Positions 1 to 10,880 of a stretch of 50,000 nt of DNA are shown piece by piece (position 1 is the first letter of the stretch; every line of letters begins with the position of its first letter). The notes under the pieces were generated by a model, which was not told where the DNA came from, made no database searches, and saw only the letters and a program-made list of their open reading frames with translations. The stretch comes from Halocaridina rubra (Eukaryota; Arthropoda; Malacostraca; Decapoda; Atyidae). The stretch spans positions 1-50,000 of the forward strand of contig JAXCGZ010010034.1 of assembly GCA_037179515.1 (NCBI GenBank), read 5' to 3'. The position numbers and the translations under genes were made by a program.

Positions 1-264
1 AGAATTATTTCAATTTTACTGGGTATGCAGTCTTGAGGAAACATGTTTTGGCGAAGAATTGTATTAATTAAAGTGGGTATATCTCCTTTTGGTAAGCAGT
101 CTGATTACTATGCCAGTGTTAGTGGACTATATAATCTGAGGAAATAACTCTGGGAAAAGGGCGTCTGGGGACTCCAAAGAATCTTACGAATTTAACTTGG
201 TATATAATCTTGAGTAAAGAAGTGTGGCAAGGAATAATCACGGGTTAATCAGAGGTATCCAGAC
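1..264. other. unassigned AT-rich flank
   Basis: No open frame, repeat array or recognised element is seen here. It is the 3' flank of the minus-strand LINE that begins next to it. Confidence 0.5.
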
Positions 265-563
265 ACAAACAAAACAAAACAAACAAACAAACAAAAACAT
301 TTATTTCCATTTTGTACAATGGTTATTCAACATTAATAGTAACTTATAAGTAGACATGTAATTAAACTAACGAATAAGAGGGTTAGACATATAGTTAAAT
401 TAAATGTAGCTTTCATAGAAAATAATAATGCTGTAATAAAAATGTTACAATAATGTTAATAATAAAGTAGTAAGTATGCCACTAGATACAGGATCGTTAT
501 TATCGGCATCATTTCCATATTTGTTTCCTTACAATGAGAATAATTAGTTCTTAATGAGCAGCA

Positions 564-3413
564 ACTATTTGTCCAAAAGAAAACTGTATAGTTTGCCTTT
601 GAAAGCTGTGAAAGAGGATGCATTTTTAAGATGCTCTGGAATATTATTCCAGAGTGTTGGCCCTTTGATAGTGATCATCTTTGAACCTGCTTCTGTGTTT
701 GTTCTGTGAATAAAGAGCTCACTGCTCTGTCTTGTGTTGGTTCCCCTTATATCCCTGACTGTTTTTTAAATCAAATAGCCAGCTAGGATAATGATGGTCC
801 AAAATTTTTGAATACAAAAACATAAATAGCATAAGCGACTTTATTTTCTGCCCGCAGCCACCCAAGTTTATTGAGAGCTGGTGTGATGTGGTCGTATTTT
901 CTTATTCCTCCCAGGGCAACTCGAGCTGCAAAATTAATAAGCTTCTGTACTCTGTTTATCTGAGTCTTAGTGGTAGCTCCCCAAACAGTTGTGCAGTAAT
1001 TAATGTGACTTAGGGCTAGAGATTCAACAACAGTTATTCGAGTGGTAGTCTCAAAATTGTCTTTTATACGTGATAAGTACATTAATGTTCCTGTAACCTT
1101 TTTGCATACTTTATCTATGTGGGAATCAAACAACATGTGGTTATCAAAGTGAATTCCTAGGTTTTTGACTGCTTTGCTAGGTGTGATAATATTGTCGCAA
1201 AAATTAATTGTTGTGTTTTCTGGAATTTGTGCTATGTGGAACCTTGAACCAATAAATATGCACTGTGTTGTACTTTCGTTAATTAACAGCCCATTTTCTT
1301 GGAAATAGGTTTTAATTTTTGACAGAGTGTTTTCTGCTCTTAAAGTTAGCTCTGGGAGATTATTAATATCACCACTAAGAGTAGTTGAGTGTCATCTGCA
1401 TATTGTACGACTAGACAGTCAGAAATGAAAGAAGATAGATCATTTACGTAAATGGAGAAGAGGATAGGAGCAAGTACTGATCCCTGTGGAACACCAAATG
1501 ATACATTTTTTGGCACAGAAATAATGTTGTTAAGACGTATGGACTGTTTACGATTAGATAGATACTCGCTAAACCAGCTTGGATCAATATTTAAGTTAAT
1601 ACATTTACTTAAAAGAATTTCATGGCTTACACTGTCGAAGGCTTTTGATAAGTCCAACAAAACTAGCAAAGATATTTCTTTCATATCTATATTATTATAT
1701 ACTACTATTCGTAACTTTAAGCAGTGCAGTTTCCGTCGAGAGTTTTGGTCTGAAACCATGTTGGCTAATCGTTAGTAGTCTATTTGATTCTAAATATGAC
1801 ATAAGTTGGCATGCAACAATTTTTTCTAATATTTTAGAGAAAATGGGTAGCAGGGAAATGGGACGATAGTTTGTCACATCTTCTCTGTCCCCCTTTTTAT
1901 GCAGAGGTATTACATGTGCTATTTTCCAAGAGTCAGGAAACTTTTTAGTAACAATGGAAGTGTTCATAATAGTTAGAATATAGGATGCAATCACGGGTAG
2001 AGCATCTTTGATGAACTGAAATGGTATACCATCTGAACCATAAGAGCCAGAGTTTCTTAGGCTCTTTATGGTAAGAATTAGGGTAGCACAATCGATAGGA
2101 ATAAGCTTGAAGTGCTCTCTTGTGTTTTCATTGGAAGAATTGTCATTTAAGCAATTACTCATATTCACTGAGTTGATGTTTTCTTGAGTTTTTTCATATG
2201 TATTTTTGCCAACGTTAGCAAAATAGTTATTAAAGTTTTCTGCTTTGTCTTTCAACTCCGTAATATTTCATAACTTTCTGAGGTACTCTTTTCATTTGGT
2301 ATCATGCTTCTTATCACTTTCCATGTTGCTGCTGTATCATGTCTAGAGTCATTAAATTGTTTTTTGTAAAAGTCTTTTTTACTTACACTGATGAGAGATC
2401 TGACACGTTTCTTTTCTGTTTTATAACGTTCTCGGAGAGTCATATCATATCTATTCATTTTTAGCTCTTTTTTGTATTTGATTTCTGATTTGCATTGCCT
2501 CTTTGATGTCATTAGTTAGCCAGGGGGCTGAGGGGCGGGTGTATTTTTTCTTGTTACAATGGGTGCACAACTATCTAAGCATTCAAGGAAGACTTTTGTT
2601 AGAATCTCAACCTGCAAATCGGACGTTATCTGTGTATTTAATTCTATTAAGTGCATTTGTGTTGTTGATTAATGAGATATCAGGGGAGTAATTTTTTAGA
2701 CACCGGAATGTCTTGAGGAGAGGCTTCCTTTTCGGCTTGTTTATGTTTAGCATAGCAATGTTCAGCTCGTGGTCTGCAATTGGGGCAGGGAACTACGTCC
2801 CAATAGAGTATACTTTCCACTTTATTTGTTATTATCAGATCTATAAGAGTCCTAGAATTGGGGGTTATGCGGGTCGGTTTTGTCACTATTTGTGTTAACT
2901 TCACAGTGTTGATCACCCTTTTCATTTTGTTATCTGCTGAGAGCAAGTCATCATTAAAATCACCAAGTATGTATATGGGTTTATGACGCACACAGATATT
3001 TCTGAATGTTTCTAGTAGATGATTGAATGAACTGGTAGGTGCTTTAGGGTGACGGTAAACACACCCTACAATGAAAGATGGAAGTTTCTGATACTGCACA
3101 GTGATCCATAAATCTTCGAGCTCCTCAGTTTTTTTTCTAAACCTGTGGCTATTTCTGATGCACTAAGATAATTTCTAACATAAATACAAACCCCACCCCC
3201 TCTGCCATGGTCATTGCGAAATATTTTAAACTCTGGAATATTCACATATCTATTTTCAGTTGTAGGAGGAAGCCAAGTTTCACTTACACAGAGGATGTCT
3301 ATGTTGTAGTCTTTTGTTAGCATTATTATTTCCTCAAAATGAGCGAGCAGGGACTGAGCGTTCACATGTACTAATGTTACACTCTTACCATGTTTCATTG
3401 GGGTGGTATCCAT
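564..3413 (-). pseudogene. LINE ORF2: endonuclease and reverse transcriptase, multiply frameshifted
   Basis: A plausible start is the ATG at 3413, and the end is a TAG at 564-566. The endonuclease shows HVNAQSL, the catalytic Glu in CVSETWLP, ILGDFNDD and a DHELN box. It is broken by a frameshift in a poly-A run near 3130 (plus-strand T run) and another near 2785. The RT starts near 2255 (VIPLHKKGDREDVTNYRPIS) and includes SQHGFRP, DLSKAFDSV, GVPQGSVLAP and QYADDTQLL, with a frame change near 1700-1760. The C-terminal part (INYCTTVWG, then LWNNIPEHL) lies in 564-1136. Product when intact: nicking and reverse-transcribing enzyme for target-primed insertion. Now inactive. Confidence 0.9.
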
Positions 3414-4179
3414 AGTCATAGTTGCAGTTTCGACTGTGTGATTCTGCTGGGAATTCATCATTGTAGTGTGTTCTGGGGTTAGCCCATGGATCCTGGTGTC
3501 TGTACCTGCCGTTGGATGTGTAACGCTGGTTTGAGTACGTGCCGTGGTATGATCGGGTCTTCCCAAAGTTTGTATGCCTAGGTGAGTGTCTAGGGTTGTA
3601 AGAGCCATCACTCCAGGAGAAGTCTCTTGTGCGTGGACGGCGATAAGAGAGGTTTGTATCGTGTCTTTTTCTGTAGTCTCGCGTATAGGGGATTGTTTCA
3701 TTAGCTCTTTGCTGTTTATTTTGGTATGACTGTAGTTTGGAATATTTTGTAGAATACCCAGGTTGTGTCCATTGTTTGCCCCCACGAAATGGCTGGACAC
3801 TTGTGCCTGTAGGCCATTGATTCAGTTTGTAAGGCACATATTCAAATCCTTTCGATATCGTTATTGCGAAGGAAACTCAGTTTGGTTTGCGAGAAAGCTC
3901 CTTAATCAAGACTTCTTCAGAACGAATACCTTGATTTGTCAATGTATTACGTATCTCTCTCTCAAAGGGGTTGCCAGGAATGCGAATATATATTTGAGCT
4001 GTAACCCTTGCACTTGCATTATTGGGCAACTGTGGCTGTGGGGGAGAGGACTTCGATGGAATGTTTAGAATAGAGACTGCTGCTATTTTGTCTTTTCTGT
4101 TTTCGTCATTGTTTTGCAGCCTATTGCTGGGTTGGTTATTTGTGCTGGAAGATGTAATTTGGTTGTCCTTGTATATCAT
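3385..4179 (-). pseudogene. LINE ORF1 with one in-frame stop
   Basis: From the Met codon at 4179 the frame runs about 265 residues to a stop at 3385, interrupted by a single TGA at 3877-3879. The two halves are in the same frame. The N-terminal part is polar (Asn/Ser-rich). The middle (RIPGNPFEREI, then FAITISKGFEYVP and LNQWPTG) resembles the RRM-like fold of LINE ORF1 proteins, which bind RNA. The last ~110 residues are rich in Arg, Tyr, His and Asn and may be a disordered nucleic-acid-binding tail; no CCHC knuckle is visible. Its 3' end overlaps the start of the endonuclease frame by about 30 bases. Identification comes from element context and the RIPG...W pattern rather than strong family motifs. 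Confidence 0.65.
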
Positions 4180-4200
4180 AGCTTGATATTACTAATTTGA

Positions 4201-4685
4201 TTCTTAATGAATTAAGGGAAGGTAAACAACAGCACCCACAATGTGATAATATATTTCGTGTATAATCAGAACTCTCTTAAGGATTTGATACCATATAAAT
4301 TAACTTTTAACTTATTACGGAAAAAAAATTACCAAGCATTGCTTATAACCTGTGTAATAATAATCTACATTTTTAGACTATAATACAGTATTTACAACTC
4401 TCCTTGTCATTTACTGACAATGGATTGTCACAAAAATTAATATACTATTAGTTAACCTCCTACACTCACAGACACAATTAAATGCCATTAAGAATCTAAT
4501 GAGAATATGATGCTTGTATGTGCTGTGAGGGGACATCGTGTTTATTCTCTCTGTGAATAGGGATGAAAGCATGAGGCGGAAAGAGCCTCACTATATATAC
4601 CTTATTTGTTATGCAATGTTATTAGGGCTGGAAACAATGCATTGCAATTATGTGATGTAGAGGAAAAAATCTAAAGCTAAAGCTC

Positions 4686-4720
<35 letters not shown>

Positions 4721-5003
4721 CTTGTATTTATACTCTCTGAGTGGAAAGAGGTTGCCAAGTTCTGTTTTGTCAGTGCCTTATTACTACTATTATATTCGGA
4801 ATCACTGACTTCCAAGTAGGTATAACCTTCTCTATACAGAGAACACGAAGAGAATTAGCAGAATATATCTTGCTTGCGAGGTACCATAACCTTAACATAT
4901 ATTTCAAAGTTAATGCGAAAGATCTCTTTCGAAATTACAGATATGGAAGGAAATAAGACCGGTATCACATGCTAGTGATTTGTACATGTTTGTAAAATTT
5001 TTG
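4201..5003. other. AT-rich sequence with a short (GA)n run
   Basis: Upstream flank of the LINE. A (GA) run of about 14 units lies near 4689-4716. A 71-codon open frame (4741-4956) has no recognisable motif and is not called. Nothing else is seen. Confidence 0.5.

Positions 5004-5083
<80 letters not shown>
5004..5083. repeat. (CT)n array 1
   Basis: About 80 bp of CT dinucleotides with one phase break near 5015. Confidence 0.97.
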
Positions 5084-5086
<3 letters not shown>

Positions 5087-5087
5087 G

Positions 5088-5240
5088 AAGTGTTATTTTC
5101 CTAATTACTATCAAAGATTTGCAAAAAAACAAGAGAAGCGAGGTTCCCTATCAACATGAAATATGGAAAACCTTTAAGAGACAAAGAACTGCAGACAATG
5201 TTTTCCTTCCTTTGAAACGATGATTAATACCGGAGTTGAA
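5088..5240. repeat. copy A of a duplicated ~150-bp unit
   Basis: Directly follows a (CT)n array. It matches 5485-5637 over its whole length with few substitutions and two short indels in A runs; shared blocks include GAGGTTCCCTATCAACATGA and AATACCGGAGTTGAAC. No coding frame is recognised. Confidence 0.9.
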
Positions 5241-5383
5241 CGAAATGAACAATACACTTTGGAACAATATAAAACCTCCTTAAAAGAATCTCCGAAACCT
5301 TTACAAATATTCTGCTTCCAGAGTGTTTACTTTGATCAGGTTTTACTCTGGAAAAGTGTTTTAGCTGTATATTGAAAACATTT

Positions 5384-6540
<1,157 letters not shown>

Positions 6541-6677
6541 GACTTGTGTGCAGTTTGCTGTCCTCTCTGGTGTAATTACCATTCAATAAATGTACGACGA
6601 TTTTCTTTCTCGACTTCATATAACCAGACTCCTCGGGAGGGCACCGAAGAACATTAAACCTTAAACACTGGTCGCTG

Positions 6678-6928
6678 AGGACTTACTTTTGGAAGAAAAT
6701 ATTTTCTTTTCTGGAAGCGGAAGCAGAACTTCCCAACCATCGTCTTTTTCAAAAAAGATCCTATTCGTCTGTGTTTGTTTCACTGCCGGACTATTGAGGC
6801 TTGCAGCCTACGAGAACTCACAAACCAAGAAACAAGTCTTCGAAAAACCTATATCGAAGCTTTTCTCCAACGTGGATATTCGGAAAAGGGCATTTCTTCG
6901 ATGTGTGTAAAGATTGCAAGGAACACAC
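6678..6928 (+). pseudogene. decayed coding fragment, copy 2 (possibly Penelope-like linker region)
   Basis: One frame reads CSLRELTNQETSLRK, then YIEAFLQRGYSEKGI. A conserved Glu/Leu-rich helix followed by an RGY(S/P)xxxI motif is reminiscent of the segment between the RT and GIY-YIG domains of Penelope-like elements, but no RT or GIY-YIG motif is present here. Upstream it aligns with 6316-6540 in other frames. The fragment runs into the 48-bp Pro/Lys-rich repeats that precede the minisatellite. Family assignment is tentative. Confidence 0.3.
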
Positions 6929-6930
6929 AT

Positions 6931-7026
6931 AGGAAGGAACCAAGGAACCCTCCTAAGAATACACCAAGAAACCCACCTAGGAAGGAACCAAGGAACCTGC
7001 CTAAGAATGCACCATGGAACACAAGT
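6931..7026 (+). repeat. two tandem 48-bp units
   Basis: AGGAAGGAACCAAGGAACC starts at 6931 and again at 6979, with the second half of each unit conserved (CCTAAGAAT(A/G)CACCA). One plus frame reads KEPRNPPKNTPRNPPR-like sequence, so a proline-rich repeat precedes the GC-rich array. The end of the second unit contains the CACCATGG at 7011-7018. Confidence 0.8.
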
Positions 7027-9677
7027 ATGAAGGAACCACGGCGGCCACCTACGAGGGTACCACAGCTTCCCACCCAAGAGAGAACCACACGCCGCAGGAG
7101 GTAACCACAGCTTTTCACCCAAGAGGGAATATCACGCCCAGGAGGGCGCCGCAGGGCTTGCCCCCTCCTCAGGGGGCACGGCCGAGCCTGCCCCCCCCTC
7201 AGGGGGCGCGGCCGGGCCTGCCCCCTCTTCAGGGGGCGCGGCCGGGCTTGCCCCCTCCTCAGGGGGCGCGGCCGGGCCTGCCCCCGCCTCAGGGGGCGCG
7301 GCCGGGCCTGCCCCCGCCTCAGGGGGCGCGGCCGGGCCTGCCCCCGCCTCAGGGGGCACGGCCGGGCCTGCCCCCGCCTCAGGGGGCGCGGCCGGGCCTG
7401 CCCCCGCCTCAGGGGGCGCGGCCGGGCCTGCCCCCGCCTCAGGGGGCGCGGCCGGGCCTGCCCCCGCCTCAGGGGGCGCGGCCGGGGCTGCCCCCGCCTC
7501 AGGGGGCGCGGCCGGGGCTGTCCCCGCCCCAGGGGGCGCGGCCGGGGCTGTCCCCGCCCCAGGGGGCGCGGCCGGGGCTGTCCCCGCCCCAGGGGGCGCG
7601 GCCGGGCCTGCCCCCGCCCCAGGGGGCGCGGCCGGGCCTGCCCCCGCCTCAGGGGGCGCGGCCGGGCCTGCCCCCGCCCCAGGGGGCGCGGCCGGGGCTG
7701 CCCCCGCCCCAGGGGGCGCGGCCGGGGCTGCCCCCGCCCCAGGGGGCGCGGCCGGGGCTGCCCCCGCCCCAGGGGGCGCGGCCGGGGCTGTCCCCGCCCC
7801 AGGGGGCGCGGCCGGGGCTGCCCCCGCCTCAGGGGGCGCGGCCGGGCCTGCCCCCGCCTCAGGGGGCGCAGCCGGGCCTGCCCCCGCCTCAGGGGGCGCG
7901 GCCGGGCCTGCCCCCGCCTCAGGGGGCGCGGCCGGGCCTGCCCCCGCCTCAGGGGGCGCGGCCGGGCCTGCCCCCGCCTCAGGGGGCGCGGCCGGGCCTG
8001 CCCCCGCCTCAGGGGGCGCGGCCGGGCCTGCCCCCGCCTCAGGGGGCGCGGCCGGGCCTGCCCCCGCCTCAGGGGGCGCGGCCGGGCCTGCCCCCGCCTC
8101 AGGGGGCGCGGCCGGGCCTGCCCCCGCCTCAGGGGGCGCGGCCGGGCCTGCCCCCGCCTCAGGGGGCGCGGCCGGGCCTGCCCCCGCCTCAGGGGGCGCG
8201 GCCGAGCCTGCCCCCGCCTCAGGGGGCGCGGCCGGGCCTGCCCCCGCCTCAGGGGGCGCGGCCGGGCCTGCCCCCGCCTCAGGGGGCGCGGCCGGGCCTG
8301 CCCCCGCCTCAGGGGGCGCGGCCGGGCCTGCCCCCGCCTCAGGGGGCGCGGCCGGGCCTGCCCCCGCCTCAGGGGGCGCGGCCGGGCCTGCCCCCGCCTC
8401 AGGGGGCGCGGCCGGGCCTGCCCCCGCCTCAGGGGGCGCGGCCGGGCCTGCCCCCGCCTCAGGGGGCGCGGCCGGGCCTGCCCCCGCCTCAGGGGGCGCG
8501 GCCGGGCCTGCCCCCGCCTCAGGGGGCGCGGCCGGGCCTGCCCCCGCCTCAGGGGGCGCGGCCGGGCCTGCCCCCGCCTCAGGGGGCGCGGCCGGGCCTG
8601 CCCCCGCCCCAGGGGGCGCAGCCGGGCCTGCCCCCGCCCCAGGGGGCGCGGCCGGGCCTGCCCCCGCCCCAGGGGGCGCGGCCGGGCCTGCCCCCGCCTC
8701 GGGGGGCGCGGCCGGGCCTGCCCCCGCCTCGGGAGGCGCGGCCGGGCCTGCCCCCGCCTCAGGGGGCGCGGCCGGGCCTGCCCCCGCCTCAGGGGGCGGC
8801 GGCGCCGGGTTTGCCCCCGCCTCAGGGGGCGGCGGCGCCGGGCTTGCCCCCGCCTCATGGGGCGCGGCCGGGCCTGCCCCCGCCTCAGGGGGCGCGGCCG
8901 GGCCTGCCCCCGCCTCAGGGGGCGCGGCCGGGCCTGCCCCCGCCTCAGGGGGCGCGGCCGGGCTTGCCCCCGCCTCAGGGGGCGCGGCCGGGCTTGCCCC
9001 CGCCTCAGGGGGCGGCGGCGCCGGGCCTGCCCCCGCCTCAGGGGGCGGCGGCGCCGGGCCTGCCCCCACCTCAGGGGGCGGCGGCGCCGGGCCTGCCCCC
9101 GCCTCAGGGGGCGGCGGCGCCGGGTTTGCCCCCGCCTCAGGGGGCGGCGGCGCCGGGTTTGCCCCCGCCTCAAGGGGCGGCGGCGCCGGGCTTGCCCCCG
9201 CCTCAGGGGGCGGCGGCGCCGGGCTTGCCCCCGCCTCAGGGGGCGGCGGCGACGGGCCTGCCCCCGCCTCAGGGGGCGGCGGCGACGGGCTTGCCCCCGC
9301 CTCAGGGGGCGGCGGCGCCGGGCCTGCCCCCGCCTCAGGGGGCGGCGGCGCCGGGCTTGCCCCCGCCTCAGGGGGCGGCGGCGCCGGGCTTGCCCCCGCC
9401 TCAGGGGGCGGCGGCGCCGGGCTTACCCCCGCCTCAGGGGGCGGCGGCGCCGGGCTTGCCCCCGCCTCAGGGGGCGGCGGCGCCGGGCTTACCCCCGCCT
9501 CAGGGGGCGGCGGCGCCGGGCTTGCCCCCGCCTCAGGGGGCGGCGGCACCGGGCTTGCCCCCGCCTCAGGGGGCGGCGGCGCCGGGCCTGCCCCCGCCTC
9601 GGGGGGGGCGGCCGCCGGGCTTGCCCCCTCCTCACGGGGCGCGGCCGAGAGTGGGCAAGCCCGGCGGCGCCCCCTAA
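7014..9677 (+). CDS. candidate Pro/Gly/Arg-rich decapeptide-repeat protein (887 aa)
   Basis: The frame starts at an ATG in CACCATGG, a strong eukaryotic start context, 12 bases after an in-frame TAA (7002-7004), and ends at TAA 9675-9677. Residues 1-50 are non-GC-rich and contain two imperfect copies of a TTAxHPRxNxTP motif. The rest is about 54 units of PPQGARPGLP, then units with an extra alanine codon (PPQGAAAPGLP). Most between-unit differences are silent in this frame: CCT/CCC, GGC/GGG, CTG/TTG, GCG/GCA, CCG/CCT. Changes such as P to S, R to Q or G to S occur in only a few units. No signal peptide or membrane segment is visible. No family is recognised. Because 30 and 33 are multiples of three, other frames on both strands are also open, so this could equally be a non-coding minisatellite. 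Confidence 0.35.
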   Translation: MEHKYEGTTAATYEGTTASHPRENHTPQEVTTAFHPRGNITPRRAPQGLPPPQGARPSLPPPQGARPGLPPLQGARPGLPPPQGARPGLPPPQGARPGLPPPQGARPGLPPPQGARPGLPPPQGARPGLPPPQGARPGLPPPQGARPGLPPPQGARPGLPPPQGARPGLSPPQGARPGLSPPQGARPGLSPPQGARPGLPPPQGARPGLPPPQGARPGLPPPQGARPGLPPPQGARPGLPPPQGARPGLPPPQGARPGLSPPQGARPGLPPPQGARPGLPPPQGAQPGLPPPQGARPGLPPPQGARPGLPPPQGARPGLPPPQGARPGLPPPQGARPGLPPPQGARPGLPPPQGARPGLPPPQGARPGLPPPQGARPGLPPPQGARPGLPPPQGARPSLPPPQGARPGLPPPQGARPGLPPPQGARPGLPPPQGARPGLPPPQGARPGLPPPQGARPGLPPPQGARPGLPPPQGARPGLPPPQGARPGLPPPQGARPGLPPPQGARPGLPPPQGARPGLPPPQGARPGLPPPQGAQPGLPPPQGARPGLPPPQGARPGLPPPRGARPGLPPPREARPGLPPPQGARPGLPPPQGAAAPGLPPPQGAAAPGLPPPHGARPGLPPPQGARPGLPPPQGARPGLPPPQGARPGLPPPQGARPGLPPPQGAAAPGLPPPQGAAAPGLPPPQGAAAPGLPPPQGAAAPGLPPPQGAAAPGLPPPQGAAAPGLPPPQGAAAPGLPPPQGAAATGLPPPQGAAATGLPPPQGAAAPGLPPPQGAAAPGLPPPQGAAAPGLPPPQGAAAPGLPPPQGAAAPGLPPPQGAAAPGLPPPQGAAAPGLPPPQGAAAPGLPPPQGAAAPGLPPPRGGRPPGLPPPHGARPRVGKPGGAP
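7141..8790. repeat. GC-rich 30-bp minisatellite, block A (about 55 units)
   Basis: Units of exactly 30 bp with core AGGGGGCGCGGCCGGGCCTG and a CCCCCGCCTC end repeat without a single-base indel from 7171 to 8790 (54 units), plus one degenerate leading unit. Each unit contains GGGGGC and GCCCCC arms that can pair as a hairpin. Base composition contrasts sharply with the AT-rich surroundings. Confidence 0.97.
8791..9600. repeat. GC-rich minisatellite, block B (33-bp units with a 30-bp interlude)
   Basis: Two 33-bp units (8791-8856), five 30-bp units (8857-9006) and eighteen 33-bp units (9007-9600). The 33-bp form differs by a GCGGCGGCG stretch in place of GCGCGG. Confidence 0.95.
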
Positions 9678-10708
9678 GGAGGGGGCATTGCCGGCGGCGC
9701 CCCTTAAGGAGGGGGCATGCCCGGTGGCGCCCCCTGAGGAGGGGGCATGCCCGGCGGCGCCCCCTGAGGATTGGGCATGTACGGCGGCGCCCCCTGAAGA
9801 GGGGGCGCCGCCGGGCTTGCCCCCTCCCTGGAGGCCCTTCTTGGCTTGCCCCCTCCTCAGGGGGCGCCGCCGGGCTTGCCCCCTCCTTAAGGGGCGCCGC
9901 CAGGTTTGCCCCTCCTTAAGGGGCGCCGCCGGGCTTGCCCCTCCTTAGGGGGCGCCGCCGGGCTTGCCCCCTCCTTTGGGAGCGCTGCCGGGCTTACCCC
10001 CTTCTTTGGGAGCGCTGCCGGGCTTGCCCTCTCCTTAGGGGGCGCCGCCGGGCTTGCCCCCTCCTCTGGGGGCGGCGCCGGGCTTGCCCCCGCCTCAGGG
10101 GGCGGCGGCGCCGGGCTTACCCCCGCCTCAGGGGGCGGCGGCGCCGGGCTTGCCCCCGCCTCAGGGGGCGGCGGCACCGGGCTTGCCCCCGCCTCAGGGG
10201 GCGGCGGCGCCGGGCCTGCCCCCGCCTCGGGGGGGGCGGCCGCCGGGCTTGCCCCCTCCTCACGGGGCGCGGCCGAGAGTGGGCAAGCCCGGCGGCGCCC
10301 CCTAAGGAGGGGGCATTGCCGGCGGCGCCCCTTAAGGAGGGGGCATGCCCGGTGGCGCCCCCTGAGGAGGGGGCATGCCCGGCGGCGCCCCCTGAGGATT
10401 GGGCATGTACGGCGGCGCCCCCTGAAGAGGGGGCGCCGCCGGGCTTGCCCCCTCCCTGGAGGCCCTTCTTGGCTTGCCCCCTCCTCAGGGGGCGCCGCCG
10501 GGCTTGCCCCCTCCTTAAGGGGCGCCGCCAGGTTTGCCCCTCCTTAAGGGGCGCCGCCGGGCTTGCCCCTCCTTAGGGGGCGCCGCCGGGCTTGCCCCCT
10601 CCTTTGGGAGCGCTGCCGGGCTTACCCCCTTCTTTGGGAGCGCTGCCGGGCTTGCCCTCTCCTTAGGGGGCGCCGCCGGGCTTGCCCCCTCCTCTGGGGG
10701 CGACGCCG
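9453..10708. repeat. exact 628-bp tandem duplication inside the GC-rich array
   Basis: 9453-10080 and 10081-10708 match with a constant 628-bp offset at every landmark checked: the G-run after CCTC at 9601/10229, GGCGGCACC near 9541/10169, GGGCTTAC at 9484/10112 and CCTCTGGG at 10063/10691. The first difference seen is near the right end (GGCGGCGCC versus GGCGACGCC). The unit joins block B to block C, so the second copy restarts 33-bp units in the middle of block C. It also duplicates the C-terminus of the 7014-9677 frame (copy ending at 10305). Confidence 0.9.
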
Positions 10709-10880
10709 GGCTTGCCCCCTCCTCTGGGGGCGTCGCCGGGCTTGCCCCCTCCTCTGGGGGCGTCGCCGGGCTTGCCCCCTCCTTTGGGGGCGCCGCAGGG
10801 CGTGCCCCCTCCTTTGGGGGCTCCGCCAGGCTTACCCCCTCCTTTGGGGGCGTTGCTGGGCTTGCCCCCTCCTTTGGGGG
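9601..10880. repeat. degenerate GC-rich array, block C
   Basis: Related but irregular units (CCGGGCTTGCCCCCTCCT, then CTGAGG/TTAAGG/TTTGGG) in both orientations of the core. No single long coding frame runs through it. It ends at GGGGGCAATAATAAT near 10880. Confidence 0.9.

Larger units (their letters stand above)
265..4200 (-). mobile_element. non-LTR retrotransposon (LINE), Jockey/CR1/L2 group, degenerate but near full length
   Basis: Reading on the minus strand, the order is ORF1, an apurinic-like endonuclease, a reverse transcriptase with a YADD box, and a C-terminal segment. A short 3' UTR follows, with AATAAA (plus 300-305) and a tail of (TTTG)n-like sequence (about 268-296). Order, size (~3.9 kb) and the simple-repeat tail fit target-primed LINEs. 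Several frameshifts and stops make it inactive. Clade assignment rests on RT wording such as GVPQGSVLAPILFSIYVNDL and is approximate; CR1, L2-like or Jockey-like remain possible. Unlike most other elements in this window it is not flanked by dinucleotide arrays. Confidence 0.9.

Noticed and set aside
6849..9549. Long minus-strand frames (774 and 805 codons) through the GC-rich array
   Set aside because: They exist because the unit length is a multiple of three. Between-unit differences are mostly non-synonymous in these frames, and starts lie inside the repeats.
7141..9600. CRISPR-like array
   Set aside because: Units are contiguous with no unique spacers, in a eukaryotic context.
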